DNA of 9,333 nucleotides, taken from Deltaproteobacteria bacterium (lineage in GTDB: Bacteria > Desulfobacterota > Desulfobulbia > Desulfobulbales > VMSU01). A program made the position numbers and the translations under genes. Below the pieces are notes generated by a model, which searched no databases, was not told where the DNA came from, and was given only the letters and a program-made list of their open reading frames with translations. Shown piece by piece: positions 1 through 7,400 of the stretch. Every line of letters starts with the position of its first letter. Within the stretch, counting starts at the first letter, position 1. Location: NCBI GenBank assembly GCA_024274995.1, contig JAJSAA010000088.1, forward strand, positions 1 to 9,333, read 5' to 3'.

Positions 1-90
1 AAGGTGGTGCAGAAAGAGGTGGCGGATAATACCTTTAAGCCCAGAGACCGGCAGCTTGCGGACCAGGCCTTTGGCAAAAAGGCCCGATAA
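1..90 (+). CDS. C-terminal 29 codons of an unidentified upstream gene
   Basis: An open frame enters from the left edge and ends at TAA 88-90. It encodes 29 charged residues ending in ADQAFGKKAR. The stop overlaps the next start as TAATG, so this is the preceding gene of the same operon. The fragment is too short to identify. The DRQLADQAF tail is weakly reminiscent of the ends of aromatic ammonia lyases, which can sit next to such ligases in aryl-polyene clusters, but this is only a guess. Confidence 0.6.
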   Translation, partial: KVVQKEVADNTFKPRDRQLADQAFGKKAR

Positions 91-1472
91 TGCCTAACCG
101 CCTGCCTACTGATACGCCTGACACCGAAGCGTGTTTCAGGCAGCTTCGACGAAATAACGCCTGCCGGTCAAATAAAGAGTTTGTTCTGGCGGGGCATACC
201 TTCGCAGAGATTTATGCAATGGCACAGGGGCTGAGAGAATTGTTTTCCGCCCCCGCTTGCCGGGAAGAGGTTATCTGCCTCGCGGCGGAGAACAAGGCCA
301 TAATCGCCGCCGCCGTTCTCAGTTCGCTTTACGGCGGCCCGACCCTGCTTCTACCCTTTGCCTTTTCGGGCCGCGCCCTGGCCGAGATGCAGGAGGCAAC
401 TGGCTTCACAAGTGCTGTAGCTGACAGGCCAAGAGATTTTCCGGCCGGTACCAGGGTAATTTGCCCTGAACCTAGGCCAGTCCGGCAAATTCACAAGCTA
501 CCGGCCATTGATCCTGATGCCGAGTTATTGAAACTCTTTACCGGCGGTTCGACCGGGGCCCCAAGGAGTTGGTCCAAAACCGCCAATAACCTTTTCTCGG
601 AGGCCTTCTACCTGGCTCAAAAATACCAGATCACCAGTAAAGACCTGATTGTCGCCACGGTATCGCCATATCACATTTACGGCCTGCTGTTTTCTGTTAT
701 CATCCCTTTAATTTCGTCGGCCGCCGTTCTGCCGGAGACCCCTTCTTTTCCGGGTGAAATTGCGGCGGCGGTGATTAATAATTCAGCCACTATTCTGGCC
801 AGCGTCCCGGTGCATTATCGTGTTTTAAGGGATCGTCAAACCTCCGCAGGTTCCCTCCGGCTGGCCTTTTCATCGGCCGGCATGCTGCCGCGAGCCGATA
901 ACGAGGAGTTTTACCGCCAGAACAATGTCCCTCTGATCGAGGTCTACGGCTCAACTGAAACCGGCGGTATTGCCGTGAGGGTGCGGGCCAGAAGCGAGGA
1001 GGCCTTCTCCCCCTTCGCCACGGTTGCCTGGCAGACGCATCATGAGAATCTCTACGTGCGCTCAGCCTATATTGCCCCCGACGCCCATAGAGATAAACAA
1101 GGTTTTTTCGCAACCAATGACCGAATTGCCACTGGGCCCAATAATACTTTTTTTCTCAAGGGCCGCACCGATGCCGTTACTAAGGTGGGCGGTAAACGCG
1201 TCAATCTTGAAGAGGTGTGCGACAAGATAAAGGCGCAGCAGGGGGTTGATGACTGCTTAGTCGTTACCATGGCTGATCCCGGCGGCCGGCAGAGCATAAT
1301 TGCCGGCCTGATTGTCGGCGCCACAATCGATCTTAAGGAACTTAAAAAAAAGCTTATGGAGCAGCTTGAGCCTTACGCCCGGCCCCGTCTCCTCAAAAAG
1401 ACTGCCAACCTCCCCCGGACAGCGGCCGGGAAATACGACCTGACAGTTATAAAGCGCCTTTTGGCCTCATGA
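90..1472 (+). CDS. AMP-dependent acyl/aryl-CoA (or acyl-ACP) synthetase, ANL superfamily
   Basis: This 460-residue protein carries the adenylate-forming motifs in order. They are the P-loop TGGSTGAPRSWSK (151-163), SPYHIYG (192-198), EVYGSTETGG (284-293), the ATNDRI aspartate (D344), the hinge KGRTDAVTKVGGKRV (357-371), and LPRTAAGKYD with the expected catalytic lysine K448. It should activate a carboxylic acid with ATP to an acyl-adenylate and pass it to CoA or an acyl carrier protein in the cytosol. The substrate cannot be read from sequence. It is shorter than typical acyl-CoA synthetases (500-600 residues), like ligases of aryl-polyene-type clusters. The start ATG overlaps the upstream stop (TAATG), with only a weak purine stretch (AAAAGG) ahead, suggesting translational coupling. 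The stop overlaps the next gene as ATGA. All core motifs look intact, so activity is likely. An alternative role is acyl-ACP synthetase. Confidence 0.9.
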   Translation: MPNRLPTDTPDTEACFRQLRRNNACRSNKEFVLAGHTFAEIYAMAQGLRELFSAPACREEVICLAAENKAIIAAAVLSSLYGGPTLLLPFAFSGRALAEMQEATGFTSAVADRPRDFPAGTRVICPEPRPVRQIHKLPAIDPDAELLKLFTGGSTGAPRSWSKTANNLFSEAFYLAQKYQITSKDLIVATVSPYHIYGLLFSVIIPLISSAAVLPETPSFPGEIAAAVINNSATILASVPVHYRVLRDRQTSAGSLRLAFSSAGMLPRADNEEFYRQNNVPLIEVYGSTETGGIAVRVRARSEEAFSPFATVAWQTHHENLYVRSAYIAPDAHRDKQGFFATNDRIATGPNNTFFLKGRTDAVTKVGGKRVNLEEVCDKIKAQQGVDDCLVVTMADPGGRQSIIAGLIVGATIDLKELKKKLMEQLEPYARPRLLKKTANLPRTAAGKYDLTVIKRLLAS

Positions 1473-3202
1473 GTCGGTTGAGGGAGGCATATTGCTGCGG
1501 CTATGAATGTTTAGTTTCCTGGGCAAACCTGCTTGACCGGATTAATGTCTATCCGGTTGTGGATGCCGATACCGGTACAAATCTTAGAATCAGCCTGGTG
1601 CCTTTCCGCAATATCAGGACGGATAAAACCGAACTTATCCACCGGCTGGCTTGCTCAGCTACCGGTAATTCCGGTAATATCGCCGCCGCTTTTATGGTCA
1701 AGTTTGTGCTGGCTGACTCCTTTGCCGAGCTTGCCGAAACGGCCGCCGCCGGGCGGGAAAACGCCTGGCAGTCCATAATGCATCCCAAAAATGGCACAAT
1801 GCTGACAGTCTTTGATCGTCTAACTGAGATTCTCGCTGACAGATCAATGCCCCCAAAGTCCGCTGCCGCTCTAATCAGGCCGCCATTACAGAGCGCGGTT
1901 ATATCGACCGCCCATCTGCTTCCCGAGCTTGAGCGGGCCGGGGTGGTTGATTCCGGCGCTCTGGGGATATTTATCTTTCTTGATGGATTTTTCCAGAAAT
2001 TGGCCCGCCGGCAGCCTGTTTTCTGCCCCGTAACACATCTGTTTAAGGGCCGGCTGGCTATCTCTGATTCCTTTCAGGCCGCCCTCACCGGCAGTTTTTG
2101 TGTTGACGCACTGATTAATCCTCATCCAGCTTTAAAGGGAGGAAGGCAGGACGTCGATAGCCTGCAAAACACCAAAGAGAAGTTAGCCAAGCTTGGGGAC
2201 AGCATAGTGGTTATCCCTGACAAATCATCTCTAAAAATACATATCCACACCCCTGACCCTGAGATGCTGCGCCAAAATCTGGCCTCATTTGCCGCCATTA
2301 TAGAATGGCAGGACAGCGATATAGATGCCGCCAACCAGGTAGATATCTCACACAGGCAGCCCCGACAGGCCATCCATATCGTCACGGACGCGGCCGGTTC
2401 TATCCCCAGAAAAACAGCTGAGAACTTTGGCATTACCCTGCTGGACAGCTACATTGTAACCAAGGATGAGTCCCGGCCCGAGAGCCTGTTTCGGCACGGG
2501 CAAATCTACAGCCGGATGAGAAAAGGCGAAAGAATAACTACCGCTCAGGCCTCTATCTTTGAGCGTTATCAACACTATCAGAGCTTAATTAAACAATTTG
2601 CCAATGTTCTATATCTCTGCGTGGGATCGGTTTACACTAATAATTACACCGTGGTCAATACCTGGAAAAAAGAGTTTGACCCTGACAATCGTCTAAAGGC
2701 GCTTGATTCCGGAGCTGCTTCCGGTAAATTGGCGCTTATCGCGCTCAGTACAGCCCGCCGAGCGCAGAAAACAGACAGCCCGGCGGCCGTACTTGAATTT
2801 GCCCAACAAGCTATCGACAACGCCGAAGAATATATATTTCTCGATAAACTGAAATACCTGGCCGCTGGCGGCCGGTTGGCCAAATCAAGCGGCTTTGTTG
2901 GGGACTTGCTGCGGATGAAACCCGTTATCCGCCCCACTTCGGCTGGGGCTGCAAAGGTCACAGTACTGAGAAGTCAAGCCGCCCAACTGGAGTTTGCCCT
3001 TGATATACTTGAGAAAAAACTGCCCAATGATACTCACAGCCTGATTATGTTGCAATACTCAGACAATAAGGAGTGGGTTAATGGTTCCGTAAGGGCAGGA
3101 GTTGAGCGTCTGAAACCCAAAGCGGAAATTTTAGTCAGCCCCTTATCATTAACTTCGGGGGTTCATATGGGGCCTGGAACTTGGGGCATAGCATTTTTGT
3201 AG
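1469..3202 (+). CDS. FakA-FakB-like fusion: DhaL kinase domain, middle domain and DegV fatty-acid-binding domain
   Basis: This 577-residue protein has three parts. Residues 1-180 are a DhaL/DAK2 kinase domain with the metal-binding loop VDADTGTN (D32, D34), the ATGNSG glycine loop (64-69), GTMLTVFDRL (109-118) and AGVVDSGALG (157-166). Residues about 205-290 match the FakA middle domain, with FCVDALI, KLGDSIVVIPD and KIHIHTPDP. Residues about 302-577 are a DegV/EDD domain, with IVTDAAGSIP, TTAQAS (357-362), LDSGAASG, YLAAGGRL (R469) and a terminal HMGPGTWG (H566). In two-component Fak systems FakB binds a fatty acid and FakA phosphorylates it to acyl-phosphate for PlsX/PlsY; here both halves are on one chain. 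The second DegV lipid loop (usually SGTY-like) reads GSVYTNNY. The gene starts by ATGA overlap with the ligase gene. Fatty-acid kinase activity and substrate are inferred. Confidence 0.85.
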   Translation: MSRLREAYCCGYECLVSWANLLDRINVYPVVDADTGTNLRISLVPFRNIRTDKTELIHRLACSATGNSGNIAAAFMVKFVLADSFAELAETAAAGRENAWQSIMHPKNGTMLTVFDRLTEILADRSMPPKSAAALIRPPLQSAVISTAHLLPELERAGVVDSGALGIFIFLDGFFQKLARRQPVFCPVTHLFKGRLAISDSFQAALTGSFCVDALINPHPALKGGRQDVDSLQNTKEKLAKLGDSIVVIPDKSSLKIHIHTPDPEMLRQNLASFAAIIEWQDSDIDAANQVDISHRQPRQAIHIVTDAAGSIPRKTAENFGITLLDSYIVTKDESRPESLFRHGQIYSRMRKGERITTAQASIFERYQHYQSLIKQFANVLYLCVGSVYTNNYTVVNTWKKEFDPDNRLKALDSGAASGKLALIALSTARRAQKTDSPAAVLEFAQQAIDNAEEYIFLDKLKYLAAGGRLAKSSGFVGDLLRMKPVIRPTSAGAAKVTVLRSQAAQLEFALDILEKKLPNDTHSLIMLQYSDNKEWVNGSVRAGVERLKPKAEILVSPLSLTSGVHMGPGTWGIAFL

Positions 3203-3207
3203 ATCAC

Positions 3208-3225
3208 AAAAGGAGAGTACTTTTG
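3208..3225 (+). promoter_or_regulatory. Ribosome binding site and TTG start of the glycosyltransferase
   Basis: AAAGGAGAG (GGAG at 3212-3215) lies 7 nt before TTG at 3223-3225, which begins MPISDFAVIIPVFN. This decides the start. The longer reading from another TTG at 3181 lacks a Shine-Dalgarno, overlaps the preceding gene by 22 nt, and adds 14 residues not expected before the first GT2 strand. Confidence 0.75.
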
Positions 3226-3957
3226 CCTATTTCTGACTTTGCGGTTATCATCCCAGTCTTTAATCATGAGCAGCGGGTCGCGGCCGTGATCAGCCAGGCC
3301 CTGGCCCTTGAGGTGCCAGTATTTGTGGTGGATGACGGTTCAAACGACAGAACGCCGGAGATTATAGATGCCATTCCAGGGATTACTGTCTTGCGGCATG
3401 AGATAAATCTTGGTAAGGGTGCTGCTCTGCTGACTGGATTTACCGCGGCCGCCAAAATCAGCAAGTGGGCGGTCAGTATTGATGCCGACGGCCAGCACAA
3501 TCCGGCAGACAGCCTTAATTTGATCAAGGCTGTTCCCGCCGGGCAACGATGTATTATAGTTGGTAAACGAGAGGGGATGACAGGCCGGCATATTCCTTGG
3601 ACAAGTAAATTCGGCCGCCGGTTTTCCAACTTCTGGGTCTGGGCGGCTGGCGGCCCGAAGTTAGATGATTCCCAAAGCGGATTCCGGCTCTATCCCATCC
3701 CGGAGGCTTTAAATCTTGGGGTCAAGTCCCGGCGGTTCCAGTTTGAGGTCGAGATCATAGTCAAGGCCCGGCAGCATCAAATTCCAGTTTTTGAAGCTGC
3801 AGTGCCGGTCATTTATCATCAAGGGCTGGAGCGGGTCTCCCATTTCCGTCCCTTAATGGATTTCTGGCGCAATTCAGAGACCTTCAGCCGCTTGATTTTT
3901 AAGCGTATTTTCAGTCACCGCCACGCCAGCTGCGTCTCCAGACGCCCCAAAATATGA
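3223..3957 (+). CDS. Family 2 glycosyltransferase, DPM/DPG-synthase-like
   Basis: This 244-residue protein (TTG start chosen from the ribosome binding site) is a single-domain GT-A glycosyltransferase. Visible motifs are FAVIIPVFNHEQRV (6-19), VVDDGSNDRT (35-44, nucleotide-binding aspartates), INLGKGAALLTGF (61-73), the DAD metal/nucleotide motif SIDADGQHNP (85-94), and SQSGFRLYP (150-158). No clear transmembrane segment is seen, so it is probably a peripheral inner-membrane enzyme. It resembles dolichol-phosphate mannosyltransferase-type enzymes that move a sugar from a nucleotide donor to a lipid acceptor. The C-terminal VSHFRPLMDFWRNSE stretch resembles GT2 proteins paired with LPLAT acyltransferases in aryl-polyene-like clusters. 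It lies about 20 nt after the kinase gene and overlaps the acyltransferase gene by ATGA. Donor and acceptor are unknown. Confidence 0.88.
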   Translation: MPISDFAVIIPVFNHEQRVAAVISQALALEVPVFVVDDGSNDRTPEIIDAIPGITVLRHEINLGKGAALLTGFTAAAKISKWAVSIDADGQHNPADSLNLIKAVPAGQRCIIVGKREGMTGRHIPWTSKFGRRFSNFWVWAAGGPKLDDSQSGFRLYPIPEALNLGVKSRRFQFEVEIIVKARQHQIPVFEAAVPVIYHQGLERVSHFRPLMDFWRNSETFSRLIFKRIFSHRHASCVSRRPKI

Positions 3958-4865
3958 AAGGATTTCTTTACCGTTTCCTGGTTGGACTGGCAGATGTTTT
4001 CGGCCCTTGGATATTTGTGCTTATTTCCAGACTGATAGCCTGCGGCTATTTTCTATTCTCAAGCCGGGTGGCGGAAAGCCGCCGTTTTTATGGAATTATG
4101 TACCCGGAGCGCAACCAGCTGTATCACCTCTTCTGTACCTTCAAACAATACCAGAATTTCACCACGGTATATTTCGACCGTCTGTTGGTTAGAGACCGGG
4201 ATAAGATTTCTTACACCTCCGAGGGCGGGGGGAATCTCCAGCGGGCCATTGCCGGTGAAGGCGGCGTTCTGCTGATGTCACACCTGGGCAACTGGGAGCT
4301 TGCCGCACATCTTCTACAGGCGCGCTACGATGACCTGAGGCTGCTGCTGTATATGGGAATAAAGGAGAAAGAGGAAATTGAGGCGATCCAGAAAAAGAGT
4401 CTGCGAAAATCAGGGATTAGAATAATCGGTGTTAATAAAAATGGCGGCTCGCCCTTTGACGTTGTTGAAGGACTGCAATTTATTAAAGCAGGCGGTCTGG
4501 TGTCCCTAACCGGAGATATAGTCTGGCAGAAGGAACAACGCACCGTACCGGTGAATTTCCTCAATCATTATGCTCAACTACCTGAAGCGCCATTTGTTTT
4601 CGCCTTGGTCTCCGGGGCACCGTTATATATCTTTTTCACCTTCGGAGACCAGAAAAATAATTATCATTTCACTCTCTCAAAACCAATTTATATTAAATCA
4701 CCCATGAGGGCCGGGCGCCAAACGGCCATCAAAGAGGCGGCCCAGCAATACGCCGATCTACTCGAAGAAACATTGCGGCGGCATCCTTTTGAATGGTATC
4801 ACTTTGAGCGTTTTGTTGGCAAGACGGCTGGTTCCGTAAGGCATGATTACAGGCATGACGACTAA
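3954..4865 (+). CDS. LpxL/HtrB-family lysophospholipid-type acyltransferase
   Basis: This 303-residue protein has a hydrophobic N-terminal anchor (about 17-36) followed by an LPLAT domain. The catalytic HX4E motif is intact in MSHLGNWELA (H110, E115). The downstream block GDIVWQKEQRTVPVNF (187-202) and the C-terminal HPFEWYHFERF (277-287) are also typical of lipid A acyltransferases and their relatives. It should transfer an acyl chain from acyl-ACP or acyl-CoA to a hydroxyl of a lipid or glycolipid on the inner face of the inner membrane. Its place directly after a GT2, with ATGA overlap and no Shine-Dalgarno of its own, points to acylating the product of that glycosyltransferase, as in aryl-polyene-like clusters, rather than to housekeeping lipid A synthesis. 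This is the last gene of the operon and meets a convergent gene 52 nt later. Confidence 0.88.
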   Translation: MKGFLYRFLVGLADVFGPWIFVLISRLIACGYFLFSSRVAESRRFYGIMYPERNQLYHLFCTFKQYQNFTTVYFDRLLVRDRDKISYTSEGGGNLQRAIAGEGGVLLMSHLGNWELAAHLLQARYDDLRLLLYMGIKEKEEIEAIQKKSLRKSGIRIIGVNKNGGSPFDVVEGLQFIKAGGLVSLTGDIVWQKEQRTVPVNFLNHYAQLPEAPFVFALVSGAPLYIFFTFGDQKNNYHFTLSKPIYIKSPMRAGRQTAIKEAAQQYADLLEETLRRHPFEWYHFERFVGKTAGSVRHDYRHDD

Positions 4866-4869
4866 CCGT

Positions 4870-4919
4870 CATAACCGCTTATGTAATTTTCTTCTGCTGG
4901 GCTGCGGCGATTTTTTTTT
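4870..4919 (+). terminator. Possible weak terminator between convergent genes
   Basis: The 52-nt gap after the acyltransferase holds a small hairpin CATAA-CCGC-TTATG (4870-4883), then a G/C-rich stretch able to form only a short imperfect stem (4894-4907), then nine Ts (4911-4919). The T run overlaps the stop codon of the opposite-strand gene. The stems are weak, so intrinsic termination is only plausible. Confidence 0.35.
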
Positions 4920-5595
4920 AATGCCCGTGAGCAAGTTCTCTTAAGGCCGGATCGGATTCGTTGTCGCCCACATCGGCAAAGTCCATAAACCTGTAATTGG
5001 TGGTGATTCTTGCCTTCCAGGGCGCATCTTTGGGGTTATAAAGCTTTTTGAGCTCAATCTGAGTATCGCGTCTCTGGTTGATCTCGCGATATTTGGCGGG
5101 CAGCATAACATCATCAAGCCAGGTCAGTTCGACATCAGCGCCATTCAAGTTCCCTCGGTACAGACTGGCGGGATGACCAAAAATCTTGGCGGATCCCTGA
5201 TATTTAAGCTTACCGCGCAATGTAGCCGGCAGGATGGTAGCCACCAGATCCCAGCTGGGGTAGTTGCTGATACTTTTTAGATCCCCCCTGTTGTATTCAA
5301 TGACCATCCGATGTTTATCGGAGATGAACTGATAGGCCTTTAAACTGCCGTCCTTGCCTCTGAACCATACTTCGTCCCGCTGCTGATCGGGTATCTGCTT
5401 TTCAATCCGATCGGCTTGACGGATAAAATGCCATAAGCGGCTGAAATGTTTGGGGCGGTGCCCAAACACGATGACACGGCTCTCAAAAAGAGCGGTAAGA
5501 GGCCGGCTGATTCCGGTTTTTTCGGCCGCATTCACCGGTAATGTAAAACAGAGTGTGGTGAGGTAGACCGCAAGAATAAATATGGTAGATTTCAT
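4918..5595 (-). CDS. Exported LolA-like periplasmic protein of unknown function
   Basis: This 225-residue protein has a clear Sec signal peptide (1-23, hydrophobic IFILAVYLTTLCFTL, predicted cleavage VNA-AE). No lipobox cysteine is present, so a soluble periplasmic location is expected. The mature part is rich in short beta-strand patterns: DEVWFRGKDGSLKAYQF, VELTWLDDVMLPAKYRE, then TQIELKKLYNP. This resembles LolA/LolB-like outer-membrane lipoprotein-sorting folds, where a substrate protein is a one-sided beta-barrel. That assignment is from pattern only. Upstream of ATG 5595-5593 there is only a modest AAAGGT ribosome binding site. The gene faces the lipid operon, and LolA-like proteins are regular members of aryl-polyene clusters, so a shared pathway is possible though it is on the other strand. 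It is separated from the phosphatase gene by a terminator. Confidence 0.65.
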   Translation of the reverse strand: MKSTIFILAVYLTTLCFTLPVNAAEKTGISRPLTALFESRVIVFGHRPKHFSRLWHFIRQADRIEKQIPDQQRDEVWFRGKDGSLKAYQFISDKHRMVIEYNRGDLKSISNYPSWDLVATILPATLRGKLKYQGSAKIFGHPASLYRGNLNGADVELTWLDDVMLPAKYREINQRRDTQIELKKLYNPKDAPWKARITTNYRFMDFADVGDNESDPALRELAHGH

Positions 5596-5688
5596 ATCGT
5601 ATTACCTTTAAATTATTGGTAACTATTTAGCGAGGGCTGAAAATTACGTGAGCAAAAAGCCATCTAAACAACCGGAGTAAAAGTATAA

Positions 5689-5714
5689 GCCCAGGGGAGA
5701 AAACTCCCCCGGGC
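5689..5714 (-). terminator. Rho-independent-type terminator of the alkaline phosphatase gene
   Basis: GCCCAGGGGAG (5689-5699), loop AAAA and CTCCCCCGGGC (5704-5714) form an 11-bp stem with one mismatch. On the minus strand it is followed by TTATACTTTT, a T-rich tail, and it lies 36 nt past the phosphatase stop. No T tract follows on the plus strand, so it acts for the minus-strand gene. Confidence 0.75.
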
Positions 5715-5749
5715 ATTACTTGTCTTGCTGCTGTCAGGTCTATTTTTTA

Positions 5750-7345
5750 TTACCGTTCAGCGCGATGATATGATCTGCCAGTAAAGCCGGCCTTCTCCAT
5801 AACATCATAGACAATGGTCTGCTCCTGTACCCCATGAAACATCCGAGATCCGGGGCCACCGGAGTAAATAGCTACATCCTCACCGGCATGGGTCTCTGAC
5901 TCCAGCGGAATCAACGCTTCCTGATGAAAGCCCTGGCCTTCCGTGTCAATGTTGGTGAGATCCGTTACCCGTCCCGTGTTTATCGGTACGCCGTAATGGG
6001 TGTCACCACCAATCGCAAGATTGGCAAAACCGCGGCCGTTCTGGTAGCCCAAGGTCGTGAAAGGCATACCATCCTTGGCCAGCTTATAGCTGGGCTCTGG
6101 GCTGCCACTGGAATCATTACCAATAACCTTGCCCAAAATAGGATTACCACGGGTTGGATAGCCGCCCATGGTGAACACATGACTATGATCCGCAGTGACG
6201 ATTATCAAGGTATCGGCATCACTGGTCATCTCCTCAGCCATTTTAACGGCCTTGGAAAATTCAATGGTATCGGTCAGAGCCCGAAAGGCATTGCCGGCGT
6301 GATGGGCGTGATCAATACGACCGCCTTCCACCATTAAGAAAAATCCTTTTTTGTTTTTCTTAAGTATCTCGATGGACTTTGCCGTCATCTGAGACAAAGA
6401 CGGTTCTCCAGCGGTATCATTGGGACGGTCATATTCATACTGCATGTGTGAACGATTGAATAATCCCAGCAGGTGGTCTACCTTAGCTGGGTCAATAGCA
6501 TCAAACTGGGCCTGATTCCAAACAAAATCCGCGTTATTGTAGTTGTTGACCCATTCCTCGGCAAGATTGCGGTTATCATCGCGTTCTCCGGTCTTAACTG
6601 TATCCTCCGGGTCAGCCTCGTTGCGCGGCCAGAAATTGCGTCTGCCGCCGCCCATGGCAACCTCAAGGCCATTGCCGTAAGGGAATTCTATCAGCTGACG
6701 GGCAATATCCTTACAACCGTTGGCTACGGCCTCAGCCGGTAAATCGTGATCATCTTCCCAATTACGTTCCGGCACATGGGCATAAGTGGCGGCCGGTGTA
6801 GCGTGGGTAAGGCGGGTAGTGGTAACCACCCCGGTGGATTTACCAACTATCTCCGCCTCTTCGAGAAAGGTACGCAGACTATGGCCCTTAGCGCTGGCGC
6901 AGTCACCACGAGTTACTGTTCGATCAACAGAAATTACACCGGCCTTGGTTTTCTCTCCGGTCATCATGGCGGTCATGGTACCGGCTGAATCAGGCACCTG
7001 TTGATTGGTGTTGTAAGTCTTGGACAAAGCCACGTTGGGCAGGTTCTCAAACTCGAGAAAATTCTCCTCGCCATTCTCTCCTCGCAACTGCCCCTCAAGG
7101 ATTCGAGCCGCTGTTACTGTAGAAATTCCCATTCCATCGCCAATGAACAGGATGATGTTCTTAGCCTTGGCTCGTCTGGGACGACGCTGGTTGAAACGCA
7201 TTTTATGGACATTTTTTAGGCTCTTGGGGGTGTCATTCTTGTTCTTTTTCATGCTATCGGCAGCAGCGGCTGGTGGTAATGCCGCTAGAGACAGGACAAA
7301 AAACCCGGTGAGCAGAGATACAGCTGGACGCAAAATCTTTTTCAT
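5750..7345 (-). CDS. phoA: Alkaline phosphatase, PhoA superfamily, periplasmic
   Basis: This 531-residue exported phosphomonoesterase releases phosphate from organic esters in the periplasm. It has a Sec signal peptide (1-29, AALPPAAA-A cleavage) followed by a very basic linker (about 32-62). Family motifs are all present: the metal ligand in IILFIGDGMG (D70), the nucleophile VPDSAGT (S120), LTHATPAATYAH (180-190), VEGGRIDHAHHAGN with E340, D345, H346 and H349, TADHSH (D386, H387), and ETHAGEDVAIYSGGPGS (484-500) with H486. Length and motif order fit the large bacterial/eukaryote-like PF00245 group rather than compact E. coli PhoA. The start ATG 7345-7343 has a strong AAGGAGGAG 6 nt upstream. 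No convincing two-repeat Pho box was found. Function is secure; the symbol is used for the family, not as proof of orthology. Confidence 0.95.
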   Translation of the reverse strand: MKKILRPAVSLLTGFFVLSLAALPPAAAADSMKKNKNDTPKSLKNVHKMRFNQRRPRRAKAKNIILFIGDGMGISTVTAARILEGQLRGENGEENFLEFENLPNVALSKTYNTNQQVPDSAGTMTAMMTGEKTKAGVISVDRTVTRGDCASAKGHSLRTFLEEAEIVGKSTGVVTTTRLTHATPAATYAHVPERNWEDDHDLPAEAVANGCKDIARQLIEFPYGNGLEVAMGGGRRNFWPRNEADPEDTVKTGERDDNRNLAEEWVNNYNNADFVWNQAQFDAIDPAKVDHLLGLFNRSHMQYEYDRPNDTAGEPSLSQMTAKSIEILKKNKKGFFLMVEGGRIDHAHHAGNAFRALTDTIEFSKAVKMAEEMTSDADTLIIVTADHSHVFTMGGYPTRGNPILGKVIGNDSSGSPEPSYKLAKDGMPFTTLGYQNGRGFANLAIGGDTHYGVPINTGRVTDLTNIDTEGQGFHQEALIPLESETHAGEDVAIYSGGPGSRMFHGVQEQTIVYDVMEKAGFTGRSYHRAER

Positions 7346-7351
7346 AACACA

Positions 7352-7360
7352 CTCCTCCTT
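7352..7360 (-). promoter_or_regulatory. Strong ribosome binding site of the alkaline phosphatase
   Basis: On the minus strand AAGGAGGAG lies 6 nt before ATG (7345-7343). It is a near-consensus Shine-Dalgarno that fixes this start and the full signal peptide. Confidence 0.85.
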
Positions 7361-7383
7361 TCATTGGACTTCAGAACTTTTTT

Positions 7384-7400
7384 AGTCCCACGACGGGACT
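7384..7400 (-). promoter_or_regulatory. Small hairpin in the phosphatase leader
   Basis: AGTCCC (7384-7389), a 5-nt loop and GGGACT (7395-7400) form a perfect 6-bp stem about 40-55 nt upstream of the phosphatase start. Read on the minus strand it is followed by AAAAAA, so it is not an intrinsic terminator there. It could stabilise the mRNA leader or be an operator. No known riboswitch was recognised. Confidence 0.4.

Noticed and set aside
790..1113. Minus-strand 107-codon frame inside the ligase
   Set aside because: Arg-rich composition typical of an antisense shadow; no start context.
3181..3222. Upstream TTG giving a 14-residue longer glycosyltransferase
   Set aside because: No Shine-Dalgarno; the TTG at 3223 has GGAG at ideal spacing and begins at the usual GT2 N-terminus.
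3264..3629. 121-codon minus-strand frame inside the glycosyltransferase gene
   Set aside because: It is a shadow of the GT2 coding frame, which carries all family motifs.
5924..6337. 137-codon plus-strand open frame inside the phosphatase gene
   Set aside because: It is antisense to conserved motif-bearing PhoA sequence, with no ribosome binding site and no recognisable protein features.
7020..7385. Plus-strand 121-codon frame over the phosphatase start
   Set aside because: Antisense to the signal peptide and first conserved motif of the phosphatase; no ribosome binding site.
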